Assembly (NCBI RefSeq): GCF_003350475.1
Contig: NZ_QQAV01000002.1
Coordinates: forward strand, 310,001 to 374,000
Reading direction: 5' to 3'
DNA: 64,000 nt
Source: Pseudacidovorax intermedius
Lineage (GTDB): Bacteria > Pseudomonadota > Gammaproteobacteria > Burkholderiales > Burkholderiaceae_C
Positions 1 through 9,568 of the stretch are shown one piece after another. The notes beneath the pieces are model-generated. The model was given only the letters and a program-made list of their open reading frames with translations, made no database searches and was not told the DNA's origin. Numbering within the stretch: position 1 is the first letter of the stretch; each line of letters starts with the position of its first letter. Both the position numbers and the translations under genes were made by a program.

Positions 1-894
1 CGGGCCCTTCAGCGTGGGCACCTCGATCTCGCCGCCGAGCGCAGCGGTGGTCATGCTGACCGACACCATGCAGTGCAGGTCGTCGCCGTCCCGCTCGAAG
101 ACGTCGTGCTTCTTCAGCCGGATCTCGATGTACAGGTCGCCGGGCGGTCCGCCGTTGGTGCCTGGCTCGCCGTTGCCGGTGCTGCGGATGCGCATGCCGT
201 CGTCGATGCCGGCAGGGATCTTCACCTCCAGCGTCTTGTTGTTCTTGACCTTGCCCTGGCCATGGCAGGTGGGGCAGGGCTCGGGAATGATCTTGCCCGT
301 GCCGCGGCACTGCGGGCAGGTCTGCTGCACGCTGAAGAAGCCCTGGCGCATCTGAACGGCGCCCGATCCGTGGCAGGTGGTGCAGGTGATCGGCTTGGTG
401 CCGGGCTTGGCGCCGTTGCCGTGGCAGGTGCCGCATTCGTCCCAGCTGGGAATGCGGATCTGCGCGTCCTTGCCGTCGGCCGCCTCTTCCAGCGTGATCT
501 CCATTGCGTAGCTGAGGTCGCTGCCGCGGAACACCTGGCGGCCGCCACCACGACGGGCGCCCGCGCCGCCGCCGAAGACGTCGCCGAAGATGTCGCCGAA
601 GGCCTCGGCGAATCCGCCGAAGCCTTCCGGGCCGCCGCCCATGCCGCCGCGCATGTTGGGGTCGACGCCGGCGTGGCCGTACTGGTCGTAGGCCGCGCGC
701 TTGTCGGCGTCCGACAGCATCTCGTAGGCCTCCTTAGCCTCCTTGAACTTCGCCTCGGCCTCGGTGGCGGCATCGCCCTGATTGCGGTCAGGGTGGTACT
801 TCATCGCCAGCTTGCGATAGGCCTTCTTGATCTCGTCCTCGCCCGCGTTCTTGGGAACGCCGAGGACCTCGTAGTAGTCGCGTTTGCTTGCCAT
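1..894 (-). CDS. dnaJ: Chaperone DnaJ (3' end outside window)
   Basis: Co-chaperone that delivers unfolded clients to DnaK and stimulates its ATPase in the cytoplasm. The first 298 codons are present; the C-terminal end lies beyond base 1. The J domain carries HPD at residues 34-36, followed by a Gly/Phe-rich linker (about 75-115) and four zinc motifs of the CxxCxGxG type ([32 protein letters not shown]), so this is a type I DnaJ rather than CbpA. It lies 89 bp downstream of dnaK on the same strand, the usual grpE-dnaK-dnaJ order. No strong ribosome binding site is visible before the ATG, but the [13 protein letters not shown] opening fits the family exactly. Confidence 0.97.
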   Translation of the reverse strand, partial: MASKRDYYEVLGVPKNAGEDEIKKAYRKLAMKYHPDRNQGDAATEAEAKFKEAKEAYEMLSDADKRAAYDQYGHAGVDPNMRGGMGGGPEGFGGFAEAFGDIFGDVFGGGAGARRGGGRQVFRGSDLSYAMEITLEEAADGKDAQIRIPSWDECGTCHGNGAKPGTKPITCTTCHGSGAVQMRQGFFSVQQTCPQCRGTGKIIPEPCPTCHGQGKVKNNKTLEVKIPAGIDDGMRIRSTGNGEPGTNGGPPGDLYIEIRLKKHDVFERDGDDLHCMVSVSMTTAALGGEIEVPTLKGP

Positions 895-983
895 GGGACT
901 CGCGCGGAAGCGGTTCGGTGGAAAACGAAAAGAGGCTGGACCACCCTTGGACAGGTGACCAGCCCCGCGTCAGCTCAAGGCGT

Positions 984-2927
984 TCAGCCCTTCTTGACTT
1001 CCTTGACCTCGGCGTCGACCACGTTGTCGTCGGCCGGATTGGCGCTCGCATTTTCTGCGCCAGCGCTACCCGCGCCGGCCGCACCCGCGGCGGCTTCGGC
1101 GGCCTGCGCGTCGGCGTACATCTTCTCGCCCAGCTTCTGGCTGGCGGTCATCAGCGCCGTGGTCTTGGCTTCGATGGCGTCCTTGTCGTCGGACTTCAGG
1201 ACTTCCTCGAGCTCCTTGATGGCAGCCTCGATCTTGTCCTTCTCGCCGGCGTCCAGCTTGTCGCCGTGCTCGCCCAGCGACTTGCGCACGCTGTGGACCA
1301 TGGCTTCACCCTGGTTGCGCGACTGCACCAGTTCGACCTTCTTCTTGTCCTCGGCGGCGTTCAGCTCGGCGTCCTTCACCATCTTCTGGATCTCGTCCTC
1401 GGACAGGCCCGAGTTCGCCTTGATGGTGATCTTGTTTTCCTTGCCGGTGCCCTTGTCCTTGGCGCCGACGTGCAGGATGCCGTTGGCGTCGATGTCGAAG
1501 CTCACCTCGATCTGCGGCGTGCCGCGCGGTGCCGGCGGAATGCCTTCCAGGTTGAATTCGCCCAGCAGCTTGTTGCCGGAGGCGATCTCGCGCTCGCCCT
1601 GGAACACCTTGATCGTCACGGCCGGCTGGTTGTCGTCGGCCGTCGAGAAGGTCTGCGCGAACTTCGTCGGGATCGTGGTGTTCTTGGTGATCATCTTGGT
1701 CATCACGCCGCCCATCGTCTCGATGCCGAGCGACAGCGGGGTCACGTCCAGCAGCAGCACGTCCTTGCGGTCACCCGAGAGCACCTGGCCCTGGATGGCG
1801 GCGCCGACGGCCACGGCCTCGTCGGGGTTGACGTCCTTGCGCGGCTCCTTGCCGAAGAACTCCTTGACCTTCTCCTGCACCTTGGGCATGCGGGTCTGGC
1901 CGCCCACCAGGATCACGTCGCTGATGTCGTTCACGCTGATGCCGGCGTCCTTGATGGCCGTGCGGCAGGGGGCGATGGTGCGCTCGACGAGGTCCTCGAC
2001 CAGGCTTTCCAGCTTGGCGCGGGTCAGCTTGATGTTCAGGTGCTTCGGGCCGGTGGCGTCCGCCGTGATGTAGGGCAGGTTGACGTCGGTCTGCGAGGAG
2101 TTCGACAGCTCGATCTTGGCCTTCTCGGCGGCTTCCTTCAGGCGCTGCAGGGCCAGCACGTCCTTCGACAGATCGACGCCCTGTTCCTTTTTGAACTCGG
2201 TGATGATGTAGTCGATGATGCGCTGGTCGAAGTCTTCGCCGCCCAGGAAGGTGTCGCCGTTGGTGGACAGCACCTCGAACTGCTTCTCGCCGTCGACGTC
2301 GGCGATCTCGATGATCGACACGTCGAAGGTGCCGCCGCCCAGGTCATACACGGCGATCTTGCGGTCGCCCTTGTCCTGCTTGTCCAGGCCGAAGGCCAGC
2401 GCGGCCGCGGTGGGCTCGTTGATGATGCGCTTGACTTCCAGGCCGGCGATGCGGCCTGCGTCCTTGGTGGCCTGGCGCTGGCTGTCGTTGAAGTAGGCCG
2501 GCACCGTGATCACGGCCTCGGTCACGGGCTCGCCCAGGTAGTCCTCGGCGGTCTTCTTCATCTTGCGCAGCACCTCGGCGCTGATCTGCGGAGGCGCCAT
2601 CTTCTTGCCGCGCACTTCCACCCAGGCGTCGCCGTTGTCGGCCTTGGAGATGGCATAGGGCATCAGGTCGATGTCCTTCTGCACTTCCTTCTCCTCGAAC
2701 TTGCGACCGATCAGGCGCTTGACCGCATAGAGGGTGTTGCGCGGGTTGGTGACCGCCTGGCGCTTGGCCGAGGCGCCGACCAGCACTTCGCCGTCTTCCT
2801 GATACGCAATGATGGACGGCGTGGTGCGCGCGCCTTCCGAGTTCTCGATCACGCGGGTGTTGTTGCCCTCCATGATCGCCACGCACGAGTTGGTCGTGCC
2901 CAGGTCGATGCCGATGATCTTGGCCAT
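984..2927 (-). CDS. dnaK: Molecular chaperone DnaK (Hsp70)
   Basis: Cytoplasmic Hsp70 ATPase, 647 residues, the normal bacterial length. The N-terminus has the phosphate-binding [13 protein letters not shown] signature, the middle has [11 protein letters not shown] and [13 protein letters not shown], and the C-terminus ends in an acidic/lysine tail ([10 protein letters not shown]) like other betaproteobacterial DnaK. A good Shine-Dalgarno (AGGAG) precedes the ATG. It is the middle gene of grpE-dnaK-dnaJ, 103 bp downstream of grpE, and that gap holds a possible heat-shock promoter of its own. Long open frames antisense to it are codon-bias shadows. Confidence 0.99.
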   Translation of the reverse strand: MAKIIGIDLGTTNSCVAIMEGNNTRVIENSEGARTTPSIIAYQEDGEVLVGASAKRQAVTNPRNTLYAVKRLIGRKFEEKEVQKDIDLMPYAISKADNGDAWVEVRGKKMAPPQISAEVLRKMKKTAEDYLGEPVTEAVITVPAYFNDSQRQATKDAGRIAGLEVKRIINEPTAAALAFGLDKQDKGDRKIAVYDLGGGTFDVSIIEIADVDGEKQFEVLSTNGDTFLGGEDFDQRIIDYIITEFKKEQGVDLSKDVLALQRLKEAAEKAKIELSNSSQTDVNLPYITADATGPKHLNIKLTRAKLESLVEDLVERTIAPCRTAIKDAGISVNDISDVILVGGQTRMPKVQEKVKEFFGKEPRKDVNPDEAVAVGAAIQGQVLSGDRKDVLLLDVTPLSLGIETMGGVMTKMITKNTTIPTKFAQTFSTADDNQPAVTIKVFQGEREIASGNKLLGEFNLEGIPPAPRGTPQIEVSFDIDANGILHVGAKDKGTGKENKITIKANSGLSEDEIQKMVKDAELNAAEDKKKVELVQSRNQGEAMVHSVRKSLGEHGDKLDAGEKDKIEAAIKELEEVLKSDDKDAIEAKTTALMTASQKLGEKMYADAQAAEAAAGAAGAGSAGAENASANPADDNVVDAEVKEVKKG

Positions 2928-2966
2928 GTGTCGTTACTCCTGAATCTGAAGAATCTGTTGTGCTGA

Positions 2967-2994
2967 ACTTGTGGATAACCCGGCCGGATTCAAG
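2967..2994 (-). promoter_or_regulatory. Possible sigma-32 promoter of dnaK
   Basis: On the minus strand CTTGAAT (2988-2994, one mismatch to the heat-shock -35 CTTGAAA) is followed after 13 nt by CCACAAGT (2967-2974), which matches CCCCATnT at all but two specified positions. The architecture and spacer equal those of the stronger candidate upstream of grpE. It would let dnaK-dnaJ be transcribed independently of grpE. The match is imperfect and unproven. Confidence 0.4.
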
Positions 2995-3030
2995 GGATGC
3001 GCCGGGGATTTCCTGTGGAGCAATGTCGAA

Positions 3031-3588
3031 TTACTTGGGCGCCGCGACGGTCACCAGCGCCGGCCGCAGCACGCGCTCGGCGATGGTGTAGCCCTTCTGC
3101 AGCACGCTCACGACGGTGTTGGCTTCCTGCTCGGCGGGCACCATCGAGATGGCCTGGTGCTGGTGCGGGTCGAATTTGGTACCGGCGGCAGGCGCCACCT
3201 CGATCACCTTGTTGCGCTCCAGTGCGCTCTTGAGCTGGCGCAGCGTGGCTTCGGCGCCTTCGCGGATCTGCTCGGGAGTGGCTTCCTTGATGGCCAGGCC
3301 GGCTTCCAGGCTGTCGAGCACCGGCAGCATGCTTTCGGCGAAGGACTCCACGGCGAACTTGCGGGCCTTGGAGATTTCCTCGTCGGCGCGGCGACGGGCG
3401 TTCTGCACATCGGCCTGGGCGCGCAGGTACTGGTCGGCCAGCTCGGCCGACTTGGCCTTCAGCTCGGCCAGTTCGGCTTCCAGGTTCTGCTCGGGCGTGG
3501 CGGCTTCGGCATGCACGGCGTCGTTCTGGGCGTCGGCCGTGGGCTGCTGGCCTTCCGGGGCGGGCGAATGGGGGGTGTTCTCCGTCAT
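3031..3588 (-). CDS. grpE: Nucleotide exchange factor GrpE
   Basis: Exchanges ADP for ATP on DnaK. The protein is 185 residues: an acidic, disordered N-terminus ([13 protein letters not shown]), a long coiled-coil helix rich in Ala/Glu/Leu, then the compact beta domain ending in [11 protein letters not shown]. The ATG at 3588 is preferred to an in-frame TTG at 3612: the heat-shock promoter candidate has its -10 at 3623-3630, so a transcript from it would begin too near the TTG. First gene of grpE-dnaK-dnaJ. Confidence 0.96.
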   Translation of the reverse strand: MTENTPHSPAPEGQQPTADAQNDAVHAEAATPEQNLEAELAELKAKSAELADQYLRAQADVQNARRRADEEISKARKFAVESFAESMLPVLDSLEAGLAIKEATPEQIREGAEATLRQLKSALERNKVIEVAPAAGTKFDPHQHQAISMVPAEQEANTVVSVLQKGYTIAERVLRPALVTVAAPK

Positions 3589-3622
3589 GGTCGATGGAAC
3601 GTTGGGGTTCAAACTGCCCAGC

Positions 3623-3650
3623 AGCTAGGGACCCCAAAGCCCTTTTCAAG
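3623..3650 (-). promoter_or_regulatory. Sigma-32 type promoter of grpE
   Basis: Minus-strand CTTGAAA (3644-3650) is a perfect -35 for the heat-shock sigma factor RpoH; after a 13-nt spacer comes CCCTAGCT (3623-3630), close to the -10 consensus CCCCATnT. It lies about 35 nt before the chosen grpE start codon. Consensus knowledge is from enterobacterial RpoH; activity here is inferred. Confidence 0.6.
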
Positions 3651-3728
3651 GTGGGGATGCTGCGCAAAGGCTAAGAAATTTCCAATGAAGGCCGCCAGGG
3701 CCATCGAGGAAGGCGATTGAGCCGAAGC

Positions 3729-3754
3729 AAAAAGGCGGCCGTCGTGGGGCCGCC
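3729..3754 (-). terminator. Rho-independent terminator after the FKBP gene
   Basis: Read on the minus strand: GGCGGCC, a 7-nt loop, GGCCGCC, then a run of five T. It lies directly downstream of the FKBP stop codon and upstream of the grpE promoter, so it separates the two transcription units. Confidence 0.75.
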
Positions 3755-3775
3755 TGGGTGCGCAGGGTGTGGGGC

Positions 3776-4126
3776 TCAGCGAGCGTCGAGCAGTTCGACG
3801 TCGAACTTCAGGGTGGCATTGGGCGGGATCACGCCGCCGGCGCCACGGGCGCCGTAGCCCAGGCCCGGGGGGATGATCAGCGTGCGCTTGCCACCGACCT
3901 TCATGCCGGCCACGCCTTCGTCCCAGCCCTTGATCACGTGGCCGGCGCCCAGCGGGAAGGCGAAGGGGTCGTTGCGGTCCAGGCTGGAATCGAACTTGGC
4001 GCCCTGCTGGCCATCGTTGTAGAGCCAGCCGGTGTAGTGCACATGGACGTACTGGCCGGCGCTGGCCTCGGCGCCTTCGCCGACGACGGTGTCTTCGTAC
4101 TGCAGGCCGGATGCGGTGGTGGGCAT
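3776..4126 (-). CDS. FKBP-type peptidyl-prolyl cis-trans isomerase
   Basis: A single-domain 116-residue FKBP that catalyses proline isomerisation, probably cytoplasmic because no signal peptide is present. Family signatures seen in order are [42 protein letters not shown] and a C-terminal LKFDVELLD. The start ATG at 4126 has AAAGGA six nt upstream; the frame stays open further upstream but that part is low-complexity and not FKBP-like. It is followed by a clear terminator. An HxlR-type regulator gene lies 67 bp upstream on the same strand. Confidence 0.95.
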   Translation of the reverse strand: MPTTASGLQYEDTVVGEGAEASAGQYVHVHYTGWLYNDGQQGAKFDSSLDRNDPFAFPLGAGHVIKGWDEGVAGMKVGGKRTLIIPPGLGYGARGAGGVIPPNATLKFDVELLDAR

Positions 4127-4193
4127 GGAGATTCCTTTGGATGGACGGGCCGCACCGGCAGCGGGGGCCGGGCGGCGGGGCAAACGCGCGAGT

Positions 4194-4535
4194 TTAGGCG
4201 GAGGGCGATGCCTCGGCCGGCGTCGCGGGTGTCTTCTTGACGAGACCGACCTGCCAGCGGCCGGCAAAGGCCTGCAGGTCGGACAGGCGCTTGAGCAGAT
4301 CCTGCCCGCTGGTGGTGAGGCAGTAGCCGTCGCCGCCATGGCACAGCAGGCCGGCCTCGCGCAGTTCCTTGATGCGGGTGTTGAGGGTGTTGGGCGTGAT
4401 GCCACCCACGCTGTCCTGCAGCAGGCGGAAGGTCTGCGGATGGCCGTCCCTCAGGGCCCACAGCACGCGCAGCGCGTAACGCGCTTCGAGCAGCGCCAGC
4501 AGTTGCCGCACGGCGGCCTGGTCTTTGGAGCTCAT
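4194..4535 (-). CDS. HxlR-like winged-helix transcriptional regulator
   Basis: A 113-residue DNA-binding protein. Residues about 10-85 form a winged helix of the HxlR/DUF24 type: [14 protein letters not shown], then [24 protein letters not shown], then [18 protein letters not shown]. The usual N-terminal cysteine of redox-sensing HxlR proteins is absent, so a redox role is not supported. ATG at 4535 has GGAGG seven nt upstream; an in-frame TTG at 4541 would lie on top of that site. Its target is unknown; the FKBP gene directly downstream is the obvious candidate. Confidence 0.8.
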   Translation of the reverse strand: MSSKDQAAVRQLLALLEARYALRVLWALRDGHPQTFRLLQDSVGGITPNTLNTRIKELREAGLLCHGGDGYCLTTSGQDLLKRLSDLQAFAGRWQVGLVKKTPATPAEASPSA

Positions 4536-4622
4536 CGGCAAACCCTCCTCGTCGTGGGCCCGGGGTGGCCCGGTATGTCGTGGCGGAGCTGGGGCCGGCC
4601 GTGCAGCCGGTCGTGCCGCAGT

Positions 4623-5477
4623 CTATCGGTGCGCACCCGCGCCGGCCATCGGCTCACCCAGGCGCACTGCGCGCCCCGGCGCCCAGTCCGGGTTGAACGA
4701 CAGGGCGGGCGGCGGAAAGAGCATCACCACCGTCGAACCCAGCAGGAAGCGCCCCATCTCCTGGCCCTTGCCGAAACGCAGGGCCGGATCGTCGTAGCGC
4801 CATTCGCGGATCTCGCCGCCGCGCGGTGGATTGACCACGCCATGCCAGACGGTCGCCATGCTGCCGACGATGGTGGCACCCACCAGCACCAGCACGAAGG
4901 GACCGTGGTCGCCCTCGAAGACGCACACCACCCGCTCGTTGCGGGCGAAGAGCCCCGGCACGCCCCGCGCCGTGGTCGGATTGACCGAGAACAGCGCCCC
5001 CGGCACATAGATCATGCGCGTGAGGCGCCCGTCGCAGGGCATGTGGATGCGGTGGTAGTCGCGCGGACTCAGGTAGAGCGTGGCGAAGCTGCCGTCCCGG
5101 AACTGTGCTGCCAAGCCGGAATCGCCGCCGATCAAGGCCGTGGTCGTGTAGCGGTGGCCCTTGGCCTGGAAGATCTGGTCGCCCGCGATGGGGCCGAACT
5201 GGCTGATGGCGCCATCCACCGGGCAGACCAGCGGCGCGTCGGCGATCGGCCGGGCGCCGGGCTTGAGGGCGCGGGTGAAGAACTCGTTGAAGCTGGGGTA
5301 GCGCGCGATGTCGCTCTCGATCGCCTCGCTCATGTCGACGCCGTACTTGGCGACGAAGTTGCGGATGATCCAGGTCGTCAGTGCGCCGCGCTCCTTGCCG
5401 GCCACCCAGCCTGCGAAGGAGGTCAATGCCTGCTTGGGATAGAGGTACTGGGGGAGAACGGCGAAACGGTCGGACAA
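4623..5477 (-). CDS. psd: Phosphatidylserine decarboxylase proenzyme
   Basis: Makes phosphatidylethanolamine from phosphatidylserine at the inner membrane. The 284-residue proenzyme contains the self-cleavage motif LGST near residues 246-249; the serine becomes the pyruvoyl group of the small subunit. Other family blocks are FNEFFTRAL, SPRDYHRIHMPCDG and GALFSVNP. The start is a TTG (MSDRFAVLPQYLYPKQ), consistent with the usual N-terminus of this subfamily; no in-frame ATG exists before codon 49. It is 85 bp downstream of garD on the same strand but unrelated to it functionally. Confidence 0.95.
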   Translation of the reverse strand: MSDRFAVLPQYLYPKQALTSFAGWVAGKERGALTTWIIRNFVAKYGVDMSEAIESDIARYPSFNEFFTRALKPGARPIADAPLVCPVDGAISQFGPIAGDQIFQAKGHRYTTTALIGGDSGLAAQFRDGSFATLYLSPRDYHRIHMPCDGRLTRMIYVPGALFSVNPTTARGVPGLFARNERVVCVFEGDHGPFVLVLVGATIVGSMATVWHGVVNPPRGGEIREWRYDDPALRFGKGQEMGRFLLGSTVVMLFPPPALSFNPDWAPGRAVRLGEPMAGAGAHR

Positions 5478-5562
5478 GGGGACACCGGCGATCGTGGGCG
5501 TTCGATTCTATCGAGGGGGTTCCCGCAAGCCGCCCCGGGATTTGTACGGTGCAGGCCTGCGG

Positions 5563-7146
5563 TCAGGTCACCGGCGCCGGGTTGAACAGCACCAGCTGGT
5601 TGTGCAGCTTCCACTGCTCGGCCCAGGTCTTCTTGCGGCCCGAGGCCACATCCAGCATCAGTCGGAACAGCTCCCAGCCCATGTCCTCGATGCAGGCCTC
5701 GCCATCGGCGATGCGGCCCGCATTGACATCCATCAGGTCGTGCCAGCGGCGCGCCAGATCGCTGCGGGTGGCCACCTTGATGACCGGCGCCTCGGCCAGG
5801 CCGTAGGGCGTGCCGCGGCCGGTGGTGAACACATGCAGGTTCATGCCGGCGGCCAGCTGCAGCGTGCCACAGATGAAGTCCGAGGCCGGCGTGGCGGCAT
5901 AGAGCAGGCCCTTCTGCCGCGCCTTCTCGCCCGGCGCCACCACGCCACTGATGGGCGCGCTGCCGCTCTTGACGATGGAGCCCATCGCCTTCTCGACGAT
6001 GTTGGACAGGCCGCCCTTCTTGTTGCCCGGTGTGGTGTTGGCGCTGCGGTCCACCTGGCCGCGCTGCAGATAGGCGTCGTACCAGGCCATCTGGTCGATC
6101 ATGGCCTGCGCCACTTCGGGCGTGGCGGCGCGGGCGGTGAGCTGGTCGATGCCGTCGCGCACCTCGGTCACCTCGCTGAACATCACGGTGGCGCCGGCGC
6201 GCACCAGCAGGTCGGTGCAGAAGCCCACCGCCGGGTTCGCTGTGACGCCGCTGAAGGCATCGCTGCCGCCGCACTGCACGCCCACCACCAGCTCGCTGGC
6301 CGGCACCGTCTCGCGGCGGCGGGCGTTCAGGCGCGCCAGGTGCACCTCGGCCTGCCGCAGGATGGAATCGACCATGGACATGAAGCCGACGTGCGCCTCG
6401 TCCTGCAGGCAGACAACGTCCAGCTTCGCCTCCTCGCTGGTGCCGACGTCGGCCACGCTGCGTTCGTCCAACAGCGGGATGGCGCCGGGCGGCAGCAGCC
6501 GCTCGGGCTGCAGCTTTTCGCAGCCCAGGCTGACCACCATCACCTCGCCGCCGAAGTTAGGGTTGAGGCTGATGTTGCGCAGCGTTCGGATGGGCACCAC
6601 GGCGTCGGGCGCGTCGATGGCCACGCCGCAGCCATACGAATGCTCGAGCGCCACCACGTCGTCCACGTTGGGGTATCGCGGCAGCAGCTCGGTCTTGATG
6701 CGCTGCACGGCGAAGTCGGTGACGCCGGCCACGCACTGCACGGTCTGCGTGATCGCGAGGATGTTGCGGGTGCCGACCGAGCCGTCGGCGTTGCGGTAGC
6801 CCTCGAAGGTGTAGCCCTTCAGCGGCGCAAGCGGCTCGGGCCGCACGGTCGCGATGGGCAGGCCTTCGAGCGAGCGCGCCTCGGGCATGCGCAGCAGGCG
6901 CTCGTGCACCCAGCTGCCACGCGGGATGGGCTTGAGCGCGTAGCCGATGACTACGTCGTAGCGGCGCACGGCACCGCCTTCGGGAATGTCCACCAGCGCC
7001 ACCTTGTGGGCCTGGGGCACTTTGTCGACCAGCGTCAGGCCATCGGGGAACACGGTGCCGGCCGGCAGCCCGCCGTCGTTGGCCACGATGGCCACGTTAT
7101 CGGCAGGATGCATGGCGATGCGCAGGGGCGGGCGGGTGGGGCTCAT
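5563..7146 (-). CDS. garD: Galactarate dehydratase
   Basis: Dehydrates galactarate (meso-galactaric acid) to 5-keto-4-deoxyglucarate. At 527 residues it matches GarD (about 523) rather than altronate dehydratase UxaA (about 495). The N-terminal SAF domain (about 10-85, with [14 protein letters not shown] and IPRGSWVHE) is followed by the large UxaA/GarD domain with [54 protein letters not shown] and [11 protein letters not shown]. These cysteines are the likely metal ligands of this iron-dependent family. Last aldarate gene of an apparent operon receptor-enolase-garD, 38 bp after the enolase gene. Confidence 0.95.
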   Translation of the reverse strand: MSPTRPPLRIAMHPADNVAIVANDGGLPAGTVFPDGLTLVDKVPQAHKVALVDIPEGGAVRRYDVVIGYALKPIPRGSWVHERLLRMPEARSLEGLPIATVRPEPLAPLKGYTFEGYRNADGSVGTRNILAITQTVQCVAGVTDFAVQRIKTELLPRYPNVDDVVALEHSYGCGVAIDAPDAVVPIRTLRNISLNPNFGGEVMVVSLGCEKLQPERLLPPGAIPLLDERSVADVGTSEEAKLDVVCLQDEAHVGFMSMVDSILRQAEVHLARLNARRRETVPASELVVGVQCGGSDAFSGVTANPAVGFCTDLLVRAGATVMFSEVTEVRDGIDQLTARAATPEVAQAMIDQMAWYDAYLQRGQVDRSANTTPGNKKGGLSNIVEKAMGSIVKSGSAPISGVVAPGEKARQKGLLYAATPASDFICGTLQLAAGMNLHVFTTGRGTPYGLAEAPVIKVATRSDLARRWHDLMDVNAGRIADGEACIEDMGWELFRLMLDVASGRKKTWAEQWKLHNQLVLFNPAPVT

Positions 7147-7184
7147 CGGGGGCTCGGCGTCGAAAGGATGGGGCCGCAAGTCGC

Positions 7185-8315
7185 TCAGGCTCGTTCGCCC
7201 ACTTCGGCCGTCTCGCGGGTCCAGCTGCGGGCCTGCTCGCTCAGCGACAGACCGAGGCCCGGGCGCGTGGGCACCAACATTCGGCCGCCCGCGATCTCCA
7301 GCCGTTCGTTGAACAGCGGCTCCAGCCAATCGAAGTGCTCGACCCAGGGCTCGGTCGGGTAGATGGCACCCAGGTGCACATGCAGTTCCATCGCGAAATG
7401 GGGCCCCAGCATCAGGCCGGCATGCTCGGCCTGGGCCGCGATCTTGAGGAAGGGCGTGATGCCGCCCACGCGCGGGGCATCGGGCATCAGGTAGTCGGCG
7501 GCACGGTGGCGGATCAGGTCGCCGTGCTCGGCCGCGCTGGTGAGCATCTCGCCGGTGGCGATGGGCGTGTCGAAGGCCGCGGCCAGCGCGGCATGACCCT
7601 CGTGGTCGTAGGCATCCAGCGGCTCCTCGATCCACACCAGGTTGAACTGCTCGAAGATGCGGCACATGCGTTGCGCCGTCGGCCGGTCCCACTGCTGGTT
7701 GGCATCCACCATGATCGGCACATGGTCGCCCAGGTGCTGCCGCACGGCCTCGACGCGCTGGATGTCGATCTTGCTGTCGGGCTGGCCCACCTTGAGCTTG
7801 ATGCCGCCGATGCCGCGTTCGATGGACGCGGCAGCGTTCACCTTCAGCTGGTCGATGGGCGTGTGCAGGAAGCCGCCGGAGGTGTTGTAGCAGCGCACCG
7901 ACTCGCGCTGCGCACCCAAAAGCTTGGCCAGCGACAGCCCGGCGCGCCGCGCCTTGAGGTCGTACAGCGCCACGTCGAAGGCGCCGATGGCCTGCACGCC
8001 CATGCCGCTGCGCCCGACCGAGGCGCCGGCCCAGCACAGCTTGGTCCACAGGCGCGCGATGTCGCTCGGGTCCTCGCCCAGCAGCGCGGGCGCCACTTCC
8101 TTCGCATGCGCGAACTGCCCGGGACCGCCGGCGCGCTTCGAATACGAAAAGCCCAGCCCGCGATGCCCGTCCTTCGTCTCCATCTCGGCGAAGAGCATGG
8201 CGATCTCGGTCATCGGCTTCTGCCGTCCGGTGAGCACCTTGGCGTCGCTGATGGGCGTGGCCAGCGGCAGGTAGCAGGAGGACAGGCGGATCCAGGTGAT
8301 GCGGTCTTGGGACAT
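7185..8315 (-). CDS. Enolase-superfamily sugar-acid dehydratase (talarate/galactarate type)
   Basis: A 376-residue mandelate racemase/muconate lactonising enzyme family member. Visible active-site blocks are IKLKVGQ (Lys-x-Lys base), IMVDANQQW (metal Asp), WIEEPL (metal Glu), ATGE (third metal ligand) and [13 protein letters not shown] (His region), the layout of L-talarate/galactarate dehydratases. Neighbouring garD and a Bug receptor support an aldarate substrate yielding 5-keto-4-deoxyglucarate. Exact substrate (galactarate, talarate or another hexarate) cannot be read from sequence. It lies 49 bp downstream of the receptor gene and 38 bp upstream of garD. Confidence 0.85.
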   Translation of the reverse strand: MSQDRITWIRLSSCYLPLATPISDAKVLTGRQKPMTEIAMLFAEMETKDGHRGLGFSYSKRAGGPGQFAHAKEVAPALLGEDPSDIARLWTKLCWAGASVGRSGMGVQAIGAFDVALYDLKARRAGLSLAKLLGAQRESVRCYNTSGGFLHTPIDQLKVNAAASIERGIGGIKLKVGQPDSKIDIQRVEAVRQHLGDHVPIMVDANQQWDRPTAQRMCRIFEQFNLVWIEEPLDAYDHEGHAALAAAFDTPIATGEMLTSAAEHGDLIRHRAADYLMPDAPRVGGITPFLKIAAQAEHAGLMLGPHFAMELHVHLGAIYPTEPWVEHFDWLEPLFNERLEIAGGRMLVPTRPGLGLSLSEQARSWTRETAEVGERA

Positions 8316-8364
8316 GGGCGCGGGGCAGAAGCGGTGGGGCAGCGGAGCAGGGCGAGGCGAGAGC

Positions 8365-9324
8365 TCAGTCGAGCGAGATCTTTCCGGTCTCGATCACCTT
8401 CTTCCAGCGGGCGGACTCGGTCTGCATGAAGGTGGCGAACTGGGCGGGCGTGTTCGTGACCATCTCGAAGCCGATGCCGGTGAACTGGTCCTTGACGCGC
8501 GGGTCGTTGAGGGCGGCGACGAAGGCGGCAGCGGCCTTCTCACGAACGTCCGCCGGTAGGCCCTTGGGGGCCACGATGGCCTGCCAGGAGGTCACTTCGA
8601 CGCCCTTGACGCCCAGCTCCGACAGCGTGGGGACGTCGGGCAGCACCGGCGAGCGCTTGGCGCTGGTCACGGCCAGCGGGCGCATGCGGCCGGCCTTGAT
8701 GTACTGCAGCACGGCGTTCACGTTCTGGAAGGAGGCATCCACCTGGCCACCCATGATGTCGGTGTGGGCCGGGCCGCCGCCCTTGTAGGGCACGTGGATG
8801 CCGGTGGTGCCGGTCTGCTGCCAGAACAGCTCTGCCGTCAGGTGGTCGCTGGAGCCGGCGCCGGCGGAGGCGAAGGTCATCTTGCCCGGATTGGCCTTCT
8901 CGTAGGCGATGACGTCGGCGACGCTCTTGTGCGGCGAAGCGGCCGGCACCACCAGCACGTTGGGCGAGGCCACGGCCACGGTGACCGGATCGAAGTCCTT
9001 GAGCGGATCGAACTGCAGGCCCTTCATCAGGTGCGGCACGATGACCAGCGGGCCGAGGGAGGTGACCAGGAAGGTGTTGCCATCGGCCGGCGCGCGCTTG
9101 ACGAAGGTGGCGCCGATGGTGCCGGTGGCGCCGGCCCGGTTGTCCACGATGAAGCTCTGCTTGAGCGACTCGCTCATCACTGGCATCAGCGCCCGGGCCA
9201 CCTGGTCGGTGGAGCCGCCGGGAGGGAAGGGCACGACCAGCGTGACGGTCTTGCTGGGCCAGGCGTCGGCGGCGGCCGCGGCGAGCGACAGGCCGGCCAA
9301 TGCTGCACAAAGGAATTGCTTCAT
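8365..9324 (-). CDS. Bug/TctC-type periplasmic solute receptor
   Basis: A 319-residue periplasmic binding protein of the tripartite tricarboxylate transporter family. A signal peptide (MKQFLCAALAGLSLAAAAADA) precedes the mature start AWPSKTVTLVVPFPPGGSTDQVAR, the family hallmark. The ATG at 9324 has AGGAGA four nt upstream. No TctA/TctB membrane subunits are adjacent, as is common for expanded Bug sets in Burkholderiales. First gene of an operon with two aldarate dehydratases, so it probably binds an aldarate or related sugar acid. Two LacI-type operators lie just upstream, between it and the divergent lacI-like gene. Confidence 0.93.
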   Translation of the reverse strand: MKQFLCAALAGLSLAAAAADAWPSKTVTLVVPFPPGGSTDQVARALMPVMSESLKQSFIVDNRAGATGTIGATFVKRAPADGNTFLVTSLGPLVIVPHLMKGLQFDPLKDFDPVTVAVASPNVLVVPAASPHKSVADVIAYEKANPGKMTFASAGAGSSDHLTAELFWQQTGTTGIHVPYKGGGPAHTDIMGGQVDASFQNVNAVLQYIKAGRMRPLAVTSAKRSPVLPDVPTLSELGVKGVEVTSWQAIVAPKGLPADVREKAAAAFVAALNDPRVKDQFTGIGFEMVTNTPAQFATFMQTESARWKKVIETGKISLD

Positions 9325-9347
9325 GATGTCTCCTGAATGGTTGAGTT

Positions 9348-9369
9348 GAAATGACAACGTTGTCATTTC
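9348..9369. promoter_or_regulatory. LacI-type operator O1 (perfect palindrome)
   Basis: Perfect 22-bp inverted repeat with arms GAAATGACAAC and GTTGTCATTTC and a central CG, as expected for LacI/GalR-family operators. Its centre is about 34 bp upstream of the receptor start codon, suited to repressing the receptor-enolase-garD operon. Confidence 0.8.
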
Positions 9370-9423
9370 CAAGCGCAGCTCCGGCTTGTCATTTGTGTTG
9401 GAACACCGAAGCGAACGGCGATC

Positions 9424-9443
9424 AAATGATATCGTTGTCATTC
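9424..9443. promoter_or_regulatory. LacI-type operator O2
   Basis: AAATGATATCGTTGTCATTC differs from the corresponding 20 bp of O1 at three positions and keeps the central CG. Centres of O1 and O2 are 75 bp apart, about seven helical turns. A further half-site, CTTGTCATTT, lies between them at 9385-9394. Confidence 0.7.
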
Positions 9444-9568
9444 CTGCTGTCAACGTGCCCTCATGGCGAATGGGTGCGCGCTTCGGCAGGGGCGCACCGC
9501 GGCACGGACGCCCCGGGGCCGCGAGTCTCTTCTGGCGTGAAGCTGTTAGGCTCCCGGGCCTTCCTGCC

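Noticed and set aside
73-2966. Long open frames on the plus strand opposite dnaJ and dnaK (up to 692 codons)
   Set aside because: Direct antisense of highly conserved chaperone genes; amino-acid content is low-complexity (runs of Leu, Val, His, Asp, Gly) as expected from GC-rich codon bias, and no ribosome binding site or family motif is seen.
5563-8049. 828-residue version of GarD
   Set aside because: The extra N-terminal 301 residues are an off-frame reading of the enolase-type gene; GarD homology begins at 7146.
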